A stretch of 24,980 bases of DNA from JBQTIU01 sp052387815 (GTDB lineage: Bacteria; Pseudomonadota; Alphaproteobacteria; CACIAM-22H2), in contig JBQTIU010000093.1 in NCBI GenBank assembly GCA_052387815.1, positions 1 through 24,980 of the forward strand, in the 5' to 3' direction. This document shows, in pieces, positions 8,334 through 17,440 of the stretch (position 1 is the stretch's first letter; each line of letters begins with the position of its first letter). The notes below the pieces were generated by a model that was not told where the DNA came from, searched no databases, and worked only from the letters and a program-made list of their open reading frames with translations. Both the position numbers and the translations under genes were made by a program.

Positions 8334-9116
8334 ATGCCGGAGCTGCCGAGCCAAATCGCGATCGTCGTTCCCATCCTGCTGGTCGCGGCCATCGTCTTCT
8401 ATTCGCTGCGCATCCTGCGCGAATACGAGCGCGCGGTGGTGTTCATGCTCGGCCGGTTCTGGAAGGTCAAGGGGCCGGGGCTGATCGTCATCGTCCCGGT
8501 CGTCCAGCAGATGGTCCGGGTCGACCTGCGCATTCGCGTGCTCGACGTGCCGCCCCAGGACGTGATCTCGCGCGACAACGTCTCGGTCAAGGTCAACGCG
8601 GTGGTCTATTACCGGGTCATCGACCCGCAGAAGGCCATCATCCAGGTCGAGGCCTTCAACGTGGCGACCAACCAGTTCGCGCAGACGACCCTGCGCTCGG
8701 TCTTGGGCCAGCACGACCTCGATCACATGCTGGCCGAGCGGGACCGGCTCAACAGCGTCATCCAAAAAATTCTCGACGAGCAGACGGACGCCTGGGGCAT
8801 CAAGGTCTCGAACGTCGAGATCAAGCAGATCGATCTCAACGAGAACATGATCCGGGCGATCGCCAAGCAAGCCGAGGCGGAGCGCCTGCGCCGCGCCAAG
8901 ATCATCGATGCCGAGGGCGAGCTCCAGGCCGCCGAGAAGCTGGCGCAGGCCGGCGACATCCTCGCCCGAAGCCCGCAGGCGATGCAGCTTCGCTTCCTCG
9001 GCGCCCTCCTCAACGTCGCCGGCGAGAAGAGCTCGACCATCGTCTTCCCGCTGCCGATGGATCTGCTCGAAGCGTTCCGGGCGCCCAAGACGCGCGATGG
9101 CGGGGCGGGCCGATAA
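8334..9116 (+). CDS. Slipin / stomatin-like SPFH-domain membrane protein
   Basis: The 260-residue product has one N-terminal hydrophobic segment (about 8-27) followed by an SPFH/Band 7 domain. Characteristic stretches are EYERAVVFMLGRF (30-42), DVPPQDVISRDNVSVKVNAV and QTTLRSVLGQHDLD, then a helical, coiled-coil-prone end with AIAKQAEAERLRRAKIIDAEGE. Slipins oligomerise at the cytoplasmic membrane and organise membrane microdomains. The gene pairs with the upstream NfeD protease, a widely conserved two-gene operon. GGAGGTGAGG just before ATG 8334 supplies the ribosome site and overlaps the nfeD stop. The upstream open frame belongs to a shadow of nfeD and was not included. Confidence 0.93.
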   Translation: MPELPSQIAIVVPILLVAAIVFYSLRILREYERAVVFMLGRFWKVKGPGLIVIVPVVQQMVRVDLRIRVLDVPPQDVISRDNVSVKVNAVVYYRVIDPQKAIIQVEAFNVATNQFAQTTLRSVLGQHDLDHMLAERDRLNSVIQKILDEQTDAWGIKVSNVEIKQIDLNENMIRAIAKQAEAERLRRAKIIDAEGELQAAEKLAQAGDILARSPQAMQLRFLGALLNVAGEKSSTIVFPLPMDLLEAFRAPKTRDGGAGR

Positions 9117-9190
9117 GGAGCGGGCGCGCCGCGGGCGGCGAGCGCATACATCGCTGGCTAGCACTTTCCGTCTAGGCTAAGATTGCGCCG

Positions 9191-9526
9191 ATGAGCGCCC
9201 TCGCCCTCGACACCCATGCCGCGATCAAGCGGCTCAAAGAAGCCGGGTTCACGGAAGCCCAGGCCGAGGCCCAGGTCGGCCTCCTCGCCGACACCATAGC
9301 CAAGGACCTGGCGACCAAAACCGACCTTTCGGCGACCGCCGGCGCCCTGCGGGCCGAAATTGCCGCGGTGCGGGCCGAAATTGCGGCGCTGCGCGCCGAG
9401 ATGAAGAACGAATTCGCCGCGCTGCGGTCCGAAATGCGAGAGCTGGAATTGCGCCTGACCATCAAATTGGGGGTGATGATGGCCGCCTCGGTCGCCATCG
9501 TCGCCGCGCTGGTCAAGCTGCTGTAG
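9191..9526 (+). CDS. Small DUF1640-like coiled-coil protein with C-terminal membrane anchor
   Basis: The 111-residue product has three parts: an N-terminal helical segment with LKEAGFTEAQAEAQVGLLAD (about 15-34), a heptad-repeat coiled coil (about 52-90; RAEIAAV, RAEIAAL, RAEMKNE) and a hydrophobic C-terminal helix (about 93-111). This order matches DUF1640/CCDC90-like proteins, which are common in Alphaproteobacteria and whose bacterial role is not known to me. The DNA of the coiled coil has an almost exact 21-base tandem period (9347-9367 and 9368-9388, then a diverged third copy), a sign of recent heptad duplication. No Shine-Dalgarno sequence precedes the ATG; TAAGAT at 9178-9183 could be a -10 box giving a leaderless transcript, though the -35 match is poor. 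Confidence 0.75.
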   Translation: MSALALDTHAAIKRLKEAGFTEAQAEAQVGLLADTIAKDLATKTDLSATAGALRAEIAAVRAEIAALRAEMKNEFAALRSEMRELELRLTIKLGVMMAASVAIVAALVKLL

Positions 9527-9555
9527 GGACTGCGCCCGACGCCCTGGTGGCGCGC

Positions 9556-9630
9556 TGGTGCCGGCGGAGGGAATTGAACCCCCGACCCGCGCATTACGAA
9601 TGCGCTGCTCTACCCCTGAGCTACGCCGGC
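9556..9630 (-). tRNA. tRNA-Thr (anticodon CGT)
   Basis: The reverse complement folds into a complete cloverleaf of 75 bases with the CCA end encoded. The acceptor stem is GCCGGCG/CGCCGGC and the D arm is GCTC-AGGGGTA-GAGC. The anticodon stem GCGCA/TGCGC encloses the loop TTCGTAA, and the T arm is GGGGG-TTCAATT-CCCTC with one G-T pair. The anticodon CGT reads the threonine codon ACG, a common codon in GC-rich genomes. Confidence 0.96.
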
Positions 9631-9643
9631 GCGCCAGAGGCGG

Positions 9644-9672
9644 AACTTAGTGGCAACCGCCCCCGCCGGCAA
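9644..9672 (-). promoter_or_regulatory. Candidate promoter of tRNA-Thr
   Basis: On the minus strand TTGCCG (9672-9667) and TAAGTT (9649-9644) are 17 bases apart and end 13 bases before the mature tRNA 5' end at 9630. Spacing and position suit a tRNA promoter. The -10 box matches TATAAT in only three of six positions, so confidence is limited. Confidence 0.3.
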
Positions 9673-9688
9673 GGGGCGCGCCCGGCCC

Positions 9689-9717
9689 AAGACATTCCCG
9701 CCGATTTGGCCTAGAGT
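9689..9717 (+). promoter_or_regulatory. Candidate promoter of the HerA-like ATPase gene
   Basis: AAGACA (9689-9694, 4 of 6) and TAGAGT (9712-9717, 4 of 6) are separated by 17 bases. Transcription would start near 9724, giving a leader of about 50 bases before ATG 9775. It is back to back with the tRNA-Thr promoter. Confidence 0.35.
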
Positions 9718-9774
9718 CGGTGGCCTCGTGCCGAAGGCAAGCGGCACCCCGGACCACTCGCGGAGCGGAAACGA

Positions 9775-11406
9775 ATGAGCGGCGACGACACCCCAATCGG
9801 CCAAGTGATCGCCGTGGCGGGCGCGAGCGTGAGCGGCATCTTCGAGGCCGCCGCCGGCGGCGAAAACGCCGGGGCGCGGGCCCAGCGCATCGGCGGGCTG
9901 GTCCGGCTCATCACCCCGGGCGCCACCGTGTACGGGGTGATCAGCAGCCTCCAGCTCCAGCTCAATTCCGGGGTCTACGATCCCGCCGCCCGCCGCTCGG
10001 CGCAGATCGAGCTGATCGGCGAGGTGCCCGACCCGGCCTCCGGCGCCGGCCCGCGTTTCCAGCGCGGGGTGTCGGTTTACCCGTCGCTGGGGACGGAAAT
10101 CCTGGCCACGAGCTCGGCCGACATGGAGATCGTCTACGCCAAGCCGTCGAAATTCAACGTCCGCATCGGCACGCTCCACCAGGACGCCAGCGTACCCGCC
10201 TTCCTGATGACCGACGACCTGCTCGGCAAGCATTTCGCGGTCTTGGGGACCACCGGGTCCGGGAAGTCGTGCACCGTCACCCTCATCCTGCGCAAGATCC
10301 TCGAGGCCCACCCCAACGGCCATGTCGTGCTCTTGGACCCGCACAACGAGTACGCCCACGGCTTCCGCGACATGGTCGAGGTCATCGACCCGTCCTCGAT
10401 GCAGCTCCCGGTCTGGCTGTTGAATTTCGAGGAGACGGTGGCCCTCCTGGTCCCCGCCGACAGCGCGGATCGCGACTCCCAGGTCGCCATCCTGCGCGAT
10501 GCCATCATCGAGGCGCGCAGGAAGTTCGTCGGCGAGCGCGAGGATGCGGCCTTCCTCACCGTCGACACCCCCAGCCCCTATCGCTTGGGCGACCTCATCC
10601 GCATCCTCGACAACGCCATGGGCAAGCTCGACAAGCCGGATTCCTCCATCCCCTATTTGCGCCTCAAGCTGCGGCTCGAGACGCTGAGTTCCGACAAGCG
10701 GTTTTCCTTCATGTTCTCGGGGGTGATGGTGCGCGACAACCTGGTCCAGGTGCTGTCGCGCCTGTTGCGCATCCCGGTCTCCGGCAAGCCCTTGACCGTC
10801 GTCGATCTGTCCGGCGTGCCCTCGGAAGTGGTCGAGGTCCTGGTCTCGGTCATGTGCCGGATGATCTTCGATTTCGCCCTGTGGAGCGAGCGCGCGCGCG
10901 GCACCCCCGTGCTGCTGGTCTGCGAGGAGGCGCATCGTTACGTCCCGCGGCAGGAGAACCTGGGCTTCGAATCGACCAAGAAGTCGCTGTCGCGAATCGC
11001 CAAGGAGGGGCGCAAATACGGCGTCTCGCTGTGCCTCGTCACCCAGCGGCCCTCCGAACTGTCGGCGAGCATCCTCTCGCAGTGCGGCACCATCTTCGCG
11101 CTGCGCATGAGCAACGACCAGGACCAGGACTTCGTCACCCGGGTCCTGCCCGAGAACGCCCGCTCGCTGGTCGCCTCGCTGCCGGCTCTCAGGCCGCAAG
11201 AAGGGATCGCGGTGGGCGAGGGCGTGACCGTGCCGATGCGCATCCGCTTCGACAATCTCGACGCGGCCCACCTGCCGCGCTCGGGCACCGCCCTCTTCTC
11301 AGAGGCCTGGCAAGAGGACCGCGCGCGCGAGGATTTCATCCAGGATACGATCAAGAAGTGGCGCTTGCAGCAGCGCGCGCCCGCGCCGGCCAAGCCGGCG
11401 GGATAG
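9775..11406 (+). CDS. HerA-like (DUF87) hexameric ATPase / helicase
   Basis: This 543-residue protein has an N-terminal beta-rich HAS-barrel-like domain (about 1-130) and a FtsK/HerA-type ATPase core. Walker A is GTTGSGKS (158-165), followed by HVVLLDPHNEYAHGF. Walker B is VLLVCEEAHRYVP (379-391, Glu384/Glu385), and a sensor-like TQRPSE lies at 423-428. Related proteins form hexameric rings that translocate DNA, in archaea with the nuclease NurA; bacterial stand-alone members are common and their role is uncertain. No nuclease gene is adjacent here. GGAG at 9762-9765 lies nine bases upstream of ATG 9775. The gene stands alone between the tRNA and the transporter genes; no terminator is evident before the next gene. 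Confidence 0.88.
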   Translation: MSGDDTPIGQVIAVAGASVSGIFEAAAGGENAGARAQRIGGLVRLITPGATVYGVISSLQLQLNSGVYDPAARRSAQIELIGEVPDPASGAGPRFQRGVSVYPSLGTEILATSSADMEIVYAKPSKFNVRIGTLHQDASVPAFLMTDDLLGKHFAVLGTTGSGKSCTVTLILRKILEAHPNGHVVLLDPHNEYAHGFRDMVEVIDPSSMQLPVWLLNFEETVALLVPADSADRDSQVAILRDAIIEARRKFVGEREDAAFLTVDTPSPYRLGDLIRILDNAMGKLDKPDSSIPYLRLKLRLETLSSDKRFSFMFSGVMVRDNLVQVLSRLLRIPVSGKPLTVVDLSGVPSEVVEVLVSVMCRMIFDFALWSERARGTPVLLVCEEAHRYVPRQENLGFESTKKSLSRIAKEGRKYGVSLCLVTQRPSELSASILSQCGTIFALRMSNDQDQDFVTRVLPENARSLVASLPALRPQEGIAVGEGVTVPMRIRFDNLDAAHLPRSGTALFSEAWQEDRAREDFIQDTIKKWRLQQRAPAPAKPAG

Positions 11407-11472
11407 CGCCGAACGGGCGCATCAGGTGAATTCGCGTCGATCCCATCCACTCGAAACAGGGAGAAAACGAAC

Positions 11473-12708
11473 ATGACCGAACGACCCATGACCATGTCGC
11501 GCCGGCGGCTGCTCGCGCGAACCGGCGCCGCCGCCGCGGTCGGCACGCTGGGCTTTCCAGCTCTCCTGCGGGCGCAGCCCGCGGCGATCAAGGTCGGCAT
11601 CCTCCATCCCGTGACCGGCCCCTTGAGCTATTCCGGCAACCAGTGCCGGGTCGGCGCCATGATGGCCGTCGACGAGATCAACGCCGCGGGCGGGATCAAG
11701 TCGATGGGCGGGGCGAAGATCGAGGCCCTGCTTGCCGACGCGCAATCGAAGCCCGATGTCGGCGCCGCCGAGGTCGAGAAGCTCAACGAGGCCGGAGTGG
11801 CCGCCATCGTCGGCCCCTATGCGAGCGGCATCGCCGTCGCCACCACCCAGGCCGGCGCGCGCCACGGCATCCCCTGCGTGGTCGACGTGGCCGTAGTCGA
11901 CCAGGTGGTCACCCGCGGGCTGACCAACACCTTCCGGTTCAGCCCCGGCCTCAAGGTCATCGTCGACACGGCGGTGGAAAACCTGGTCAAGATCAACGAG
12001 GCGACCGGCAAGACCGTCAAGACCGTGTTCCTCGTCCACGAGGAATCGGCGTTCGGCAGCGGCATGGCGAGCGCGCTCAACGCCGAGCTTCCCAAGCGCG
12101 GCTTCGAGATCCTCGAGACCGTCAAGCACGCCAACCCGACGCGCGATTTCTCGAACATCGTGCTCCGCATCCAGGCGCGCAAGCCGGATCTGATCATCCC
12201 GTCGAACTACTACGACGAGTACGTGCTGTTCGCCCGCGCCCTCCAGCAGCAGCGCATCGCCGTCAAGGGCATCTATTCGATCCTCGGCGGCGGCGCGTCC
12301 AGCTACAAATTCCTCAAGGACTTTCCGGCAGCGGCCGCCTATGTCATGGACTGCAACCACTGGTTCGACCCGCGCAAGGCCGAGGCGCTGGCGCTCAAGG
12401 CCAAGACCGAGGCCCGTGGGCTGTTCTACACCTACGAGGTGTTCCTCAACTACACCGCGGTCAAGCTCTTGGCCGACGCGCTCGAGCGCGCCCGCGCCGG
12501 GCGGCGCGAGGCGATCATCGAGGCGCTCGCCGCCAGCACCTGGGACAAGCACATCCTGCCTTACGGTCCCACCAAGTTCGTCAACGGCCAGAACCAGGGC
12601 GCCCAGCCGGTGACGACCCAGATCCTCGACAACGACATCAAGGTGATCTACCCGCTCGCCTTCGCGTCGGGGAACGTCGTCTTCCCGATCCCCGAGCGGC
12701 GCGTGTAG
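11473..12708 (+). CDS. LIV-type ABC transporter periplasmic substrate-binding protein (Tat signal)
   Basis: The 411-residue product starts with a twin-arginine signal: SRRRLLA at 9-15, a hydrophobic stretch, and LRA before a probable signal peptidase cut after Ala34. The mature part is a type I periplasmic binding fold (Peripl_BP_6, LivK-like), starting IKVGILHPVTGPLSYSG and including AVDEINAAGGI, VGPYASGIAVATT and HEESAFGSGMA. This family binds amino acids, amides, ureas or aromatic acids, so the ligand cannot be named. AGGGAG (11458-11463) lies nine bases before ATG 11473. Permease and ATPase genes follow after a 164-base gap with a strong hairpin, so this is the binding protein of the downstream transporter. 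Tat export implies folding in the cytoplasm before secretion. Confidence 0.92.
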   Translation: MTERPMTMSRRRLLARTGAAAAVGTLGFPALLRAQPAAIKVGILHPVTGPLSYSGNQCRVGAMMAVDEINAAGGIKSMGGAKIEALLADAQSKPDVGAAEVEKLNEAGVAAIVGPYASGIAVATTQAGARHGIPCVVDVAVVDQVVTRGLTNTFRFSPGLKVIVDTAVENLVKINEATGKTVKTVFLVHEESAFGSGMASALNAELPKRGFEILETVKHANPTRDFSNIVLRIQARKPDLIIPSNYYDEYVLFARALQQQRIAVKGIYSILGGGASSYKFLKDFPAAAAYVMDCNHWFDPRKAEALALKAKTEARGLFYTYEVFLNYTAVKLLADALERARAGRREAIIEALAASTWDKHILPYGPTKFVNGQNQGAQPVTTQILDNDIKVIYPLAFASGNVVFPIPERRV

Positions 12709-12755
12709 AGCCCGGCCCGAGCCGGTGAGCGCCGGTGGCTCCCGCATAGGCGCCG

Positions 12756-12809
12756 CCCCCACCCTTCCCTCCCCCACGCATTCCGCGTCGGGGAGGGCGA
12801 GGGAGGGGG
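12756..12809. repeat. Large imperfect hairpin repeat between binding-protein and permease genes
   Basis: A C-rich left arm (12756-12779) and a G-rich right arm (12785-12809) pair around the loop ATTCC (12780-12784). The core CCCTCCCC (12767-12774) with ACGC (12776-12779) pairs perfectly with GCGT (12785-12788) and GGGGAGGG (12790-12797), with one mismatch between them. There is no T tract, so it is not a classical terminator. Its position resembles REP hairpins between binding-protein and permease genes, where they stabilise the upstream mRNA. Confidence 0.65.
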
Positions 12810-12872
12810 TCCGATCGGCGCCGGGGCGGGGGCGTCTGGCGCGCGCCACGGAGGGCTAGGGCGGGTGATCCC

Positions 12873-13745
12873 ATGCTCGAGCTCTCCATCCTCCTGCCGG
12901 CGGCGATCAACGGCCTGACGCTGGGGGCGATCTACGCGCTGGTGGCCCTCGGGCTGACGCTGATCTACGGCGTCCTCCACATCATCAATTTCGCCCACGG
13001 CAGCCTGCTCATGCTGGCGCTTTACGGCGTCTATTTCCTCAACGCCGCCGGCATCGATCCCTATGCCGCGATCGTCGTCCTGGTGCCGGCGCTGTTCGCG
13101 CTCGGCTATGGGCTGCAATGGAGCGTGATCGGCAAGGCGAGCCACGGCAAGGACCAGAACGTCCTGTTGGTGACGCTGGGCGTGGCGATCGCGGTCGAGA
13201 ACCTCGCCCTCTATTTCTTCAGCGCCGACACCCGCACCATCGATGTGCCCTATGCCCTCGACATGGTCGATCTCGGCATCGCCCGGCTGCCGCTGCCGCG
13301 GCTCGTCGCGCTCGCGGCCTCGCTCCCGGTTGCGGCCGTGCTGTGGTGGCTGATCGCGCGCACCGACCTCGGCCGCGCCATCCGCGCCGTCGCCCGCGAG
13401 CGCCAGGGCGCGCGCCTGGTCGGCATCGATGTCGACCACATCTTCGCCATGAGCTTCGGCATCGGCACCGCCTGTCTGGGCGCCGCCGCCTGCCTGCTGC
13501 TGCCGGCCTTCTACGTCTCGCCCCATGTCGGCCACGTCTTCGTATTGATCGCCTTCACCGTGGTGGTGCTGGGGGGCATGGGCAGCTTTGCGGGCGCGCT
13601 GGCCGGCGGCTTGATCATCGGGGTGACCGAATCCCTGGGCGGCCTGCTGTTCGGCGAGGCGGCGGGCCAGCTCGGCATCTTCCTGATCTTCATCGCCATC
13701 CTGTTGTTCCGGCCGACCGGCCTGTTCGGAGGCCGCCTGTCATGA
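12873..13745 (+). CDS. livH: LIV-type ABC transporter permease LivH
   Basis: This 290-residue integral membrane protein has about eight hydrophobic segments and the LivH family opening INGLTLGAIYALVALGLTLIYGVLHIINFAHG (residues 10-41, given here as the conserved start region). GKASHGKDQNVLLVTLG and IRAVARERQGARLVGID (cytoplasmic coupling region) are also typical. With LivM it forms the transmembrane channel of a branched-chain-amino-acid-type importer. ATG 12873 is preceded by a G-rich stretch (AGGGCGGG, about 12858-12865). The stop overlaps the livM start as ATGA (13742-13745). Confidence 0.94.
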   Translation: MLELSILLPAAINGLTLGAIYALVALGLTLIYGVLHIINFAHGSLLMLALYGVYFLNAAGIDPYAAIVVLVPALFALGYGLQWSVIGKASHGKDQNVLLVTLGVAIAVENLALYFFSADTRTIDVPYALDMVDLGIARLPLPRLVALAASLPVAAVLWWLIARTDLGRAIRAVARERQGARLVGIDVDHIFAMSFGIGTACLGAAACLLLPAFYVSPHVGHVFVLIAFTVVVLGGMGSFAGALAGGLIIGVTESLGGLLFGEAAGQLGIFLIFIAILLFRPTGLFGGRLS

Positions 13746-14704
13746 CCAGGCTCGCCCTCGGGGCGCTGGCGGCCGCGATCGCGCTCGCCGCTCCGCTCCT
13801 CATCCGCTCCGATTTCTGGATGGGCTTCCTGTTCACCACGCTGCTCTTCGCCTATATGGGCATGGCGTGGAACGTGCTCGGCGGGTACGCGGGGCAGTTC
13901 TCGTTCGGCCACGCCGTCTTCTTCGGGACCGGCGCCTACGCCGCGACCGTCCTCAACCTCTCCTACGGCCTCAACCCGTGGCTGGGTCTCGTCGCCGCCG
14001 CCGCCGCCGGGGCGCTGGTGGCCGCGTTGATCGGCTATTTGAGCTTCCGCTATGGGCTCAAGGGGTCGTATTTCGCGCTGATCACGCTCGCCTTCGCCGA
14101 GGTCTTCCGCATCCTCGCCAACACCGCCACCTTCACCGGCGGCGGGGTGGGGCTGTACATCCCGTTGCGGATCGGGCCCGAGAATTTGCAGTTCGCCGCA
14201 AAGGCCGGGTTCTACTACCTCGTCCTCGGTCTCAACGTGGTCTCGCTGCTGGTCGCCTTCTATCTCGAACGCTCGCGCTTCGGCGCCTGGCTCAAGGCCA
14301 TCCGCGAGAACGAGGACGCCGCCCGGGCGCTGGGTGTCAACAGCTTCGCCTGCAAGCTCAAGGCGATCGCACTATCGGGCGCGATGACCGCGGTCGGCGG
14401 GGTGGTCTATGCCCAGCATTACCTCTATATCGACCCCGGCATTGCCTATGGGCCAGGGGTGTCGGTCGAGATTCTGCTGGTGCCGATCATCGGCGGCATG
14501 GGCACGGTGCTCGGCCCGCTGGTCGGCTCGGCGGTCCTGCAAGGCGCGGGCGAGCTGGCCCGCCGCCTGATGGGCGAGGCGCCGGGCCTGTCGCTGGCCT
14601 TCTACGGCGTGCTGCTCGTCGTCATGGTGCGTTTCCTGCCCGATGGCCTGATCGGGCTGTTGGGGCGGGCCCGGCGGCGGACGGACGGTGGGACGCATGC
14701 TTGA
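13742..14704 (+). CDS. livM: LIV-type ABC transporter permease LivM
   Basis: The second permease has 320 residues and many hydrophobic helices. Family motifs are AWNVLGGYAGQFSFGHA (about 43-59), YLSFRYGLKGSYFALITLAFAE, IRENEDAARALGVN (the ATPase-coupling loop) and IIGGMGTVLGPLVGS near the C-terminus. The start is ATG 13742 inside the ATGA overlap with livH; the longer open frame upstream is a shadow of livH. The end overlaps livG by eight bases. The protein is complete and of usual length. Confidence 0.94.
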   Translation: MTRLALGALAAAIALAAPLLIRSDFWMGFLFTTLLFAYMGMAWNVLGGYAGQFSFGHAVFFGTGAYAATVLNLSYGLNPWLGLVAAAAAGALVAALIGYLSFRYGLKGSYFALITLAFAEVFRILANTATFTGGGVGLYIPLRIGPENLQFAAKAGFYYLVLGLNVVSLLVAFYLERSRFGAWLKAIRENEDAARALGVNSFACKLKAIALSGAMTAVGGVVYAQHYLYIDPGIAYGPGVSVEILLVPIIGGMGTVLGPLVGSAVLQGAGELARRLMGEAPGLSLAFYGVLLVVMVRFLPDGLIGLLGRARRRTDGGTHA

Positions 14705-15442
14705 GGTCAAGGGTGTGAGCAAGCGCTTCGGCGGCCTGTTGGCGGTGGCGGAGGCGTCGCTCAACGTGCGCGAAGGCCGGATCGTGTCGCTGATCGGCCC
14801 GAACGGGGCCGGCAAGACGACCTTGTTCGCGATCGTCGCCGGGTTCCTGTCCCCCGATGCCGGGACGGTGCGCTTCCTGGGCGAGGACATCACGGGCTTG
14901 GCGCCGCATCTCATCTGCCGTAAGGGGCTGGTGCGCACCTTCCAGATCGTGCAGCCGTTCGGGGCGCTCAGCGTGCGCGAGAACATCGCGATCGGCGCCC
15001 ATCTCGCGATCCGCGGCCGGCGGGCGGCGCTGGCGCGCGCTAGCGCGATCGGCGAGCGGCTGGCGATGGGCGACATGCTCGACCGGCCGGCCGCGACCCT
15101 GACCGTGGCCGGGCGCAAGCGGCTCGAGCTCGCCCGCGCGCTCGCCACCTCGCCGCGGCTCCTGCTGCTCGACGAGGTCATGGCCGGCCTCAACCCGGCC
15201 GAGATCGACGACATCGTGCAAACGATCCGGGCCATCCGCGCCTCGGGCGTGACCGTGCTGTTGATCGAGCACGTCATGCAGGCCGTCATGCGACTGTCGG
15301 ACTATACCTACGTGCTCAACCAGGGCCGGATCATCGCCGAGGGAGAGCCGCAGGAGATCGGCGCGATGGAGCACGTCATCGAGGCCTATTTGGGCCACGG
15401 CGCGGCGGCGCGGCTGGCGGGCCGGGCGGCGGGAGCGGCCCC

Positions 15443-15446
<4 letters not shown>
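14697..15446 (+). CDS. livG: LIV-type ABC transporter ATP-binding protein LivG
   Basis: This 249-residue ATPase has Walker A GPNGAGKTT (34-42), Q-loop region RTFQIVQPF (80-88) and Walker B LLLLDE (155-160) followed by VMAGLNP. The signature region reads TLTVAGRKRLELARAL instead of the textbook LSGGQ; such a variant is common in LivG proteins. A switch histidine is present in LLIEHVM. ATG 14697 overlaps the end of livM and is preceded by GGTGGGA. A GTG nine bases upstream in the same frame is a less likely start. LivG powers import together with LivF. Confidence 0.94.
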
Positions 15447-16156
<710 letters not shown>

Positions 16157-16159
16157 GGC

Positions 16160-17440
16160 ATGGGCATGACTCTTGCCGAAAAGATCATCGCGCGGGCCGC
16201 CGGGCGCGAGCGGGTCAAGCCGGGCGAGATCGTCACCGCCAAGGTCGGCCTCGCCATGATGCACGATTCGGGCGGACCCCGGCGCATCGCGCCGATGCTC
16301 TCGCGGCTCGGCGCCAAGGTGTGGGACCCCTCGCGCGTGGTCGTGATCAGCGACCATTACGTCCCCGCCGTCGACGCCGAAAGCGCCCACATCCTGGACC
16401 TGACGCGCAAATGGGTGAAGGCGGCCGGGGTCGCGAATTTCCACGACATGCAGGGCATCTGCCATATCCTGCTGCCCGAGCGCGGCTATTTGCGGCCCGG
16501 GCTGTTCGCGGTCGGCGGCGATTCGCATTCCCCGACCGCCGGCGCCTTCGGCTGCTTCATGTTCGGGATCGGCGCCACCGAAATGGCGGGCGTGCTGGTC
16601 ACTGGCGAGATTTGGGTCAAGGTGCCGGTGACGCACCTCGTGCTGTGGTCGGGTCGGCTGGCGCGCGGGGTGTGCGCCAAGGACATCATGCTGAAGCTGT
16701 GCCGTGAGGTCGGCATGAGCGACGTGCGCTACGGCGTCGTGCAATATGCAGGCGCGGCGATCGCGGCGTTGCCGATCGCCGAGCGCATGGTGTTGACCAA
16801 CATGTCGGCGGAGCTCGGTGCCCAGACCGGACTCATCGAACCCGACGCGGTGACGCTCGCCTATCTGAGCGAGGCCGGCGTCGAGGTACGGGATGCCCGC
16901 GACTGGCGCTCGGACGACGACGCGGCGTACGAGAAGGTCTGGGAGTTCGAGGCCGGCGAACTCGCGCCCCAGGTAGCGGCCCCGCACGCGCCCGCGAACT
17001 CGGCCGCGGTCGGGGCGCACGCCCACGTGGCGATCGACCAGGCCTATATCGGCGCCTGCACCGGCGCCAAGCTCGCCGACCTGCACATGGCGGCGGAGAT
17101 CCTGAACGGCCGGCAGGTCGCGCCGGGCGTCCGGCTCCTCGTCGCCCCGGCCTCGACTCGCATCACGGCCGAGGCCGCCGCCGACGGCACGCTCGCCACG
17201 CTCACGCGCGCGGGCGCGATCCTGCTCCCCACCGGCTGCGGGGCCTGCGCCGGCTTGGGGGCGGGCGTGCTCGCCGAGGGCGAGGTGTGCATCTCCTCGA
17301 CCGCCCGCAACTTCAAGGGCCGCATGGGGGCGGCGAGCGCGCGCGTCTACCTGGGCTCGCCCTACACGGTCGCGGCCGCGGCCGTCGCCGGGCGGATCGT
17401 CGATCCGCGCGAGTTGCTGGACCGGGGGCGAGCCGCATGA
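16160..17440 (+). CDS. Aconitase-family hydro-lyase large subunit (LeuC/DmdA-like)
   Basis: This 426-residue protein belongs to the 3-isopropylmalate dehydratase/homoaconitase/2,3-dimethylmalate dehydratase group. The [4Fe-4S] ligands are Cys300 (IGACTGAK), Cys360 and Cys363 (TGCGAC). GGDSHSPTAGAFG (119-131) and HDMQGICH are substrate/cluster region motifs. The enzyme would add or remove water across a C=C bond of a di- or tricarboxylic acid, with the small subunit encoded next. Leucine biosynthesis is unlikely, since no leuA or leuB is nearby and a C-C lyase and HyuAB follow; a DmdAB-like maleate-type hydratase is suggested. ATG 16160 is given as start, but ATG 16166 has a better-spaced GAGG (16155-16158) and may be the true one. 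Confidence 0.88.
   Translation: MGMTLAEKIIARAAGRERVKPGEIVTAKVGLAMMHDSGGPRRIAPMLSRLGAKVWDPSRVVVISDHYVPAVDAESAHILDLTRKWVKAAGVANFHDMQGICHILLPERGYLRPGLFAVGGDSHSPTAGAFGCFMFGIGATEMAGVLVTGEIWVKVPVTHLVLWSGRLARGVCAKDIMLKLCREVGMSDVRYGVVQYAGAAIAALPIAERMVLTNMSAELGAQTGLIEPDAVTLAYLSEAGVEVRDARDWRSDDDAAYEKVWEFEAGELAPQVAAPHAPANSAAVGAHAHVAIDQAYIGACTGAKLADLHMAAEILNGRQVAPGVRLLVAPASTRITAEAAADGTLATLTRAGAILLPTGCGACAGLGAGVLAEGEVCISSTARNFKGRMGAASARVYLGSPYTVAAAAVAGRIVDPRELLDRGRAA

Noticed and set aside
9556..9630. tRNA-Thr as an integration site for a mobile element
   Set aside because: No integrase, no repeated tRNA 3' end and no compositional shift are seen on either side.
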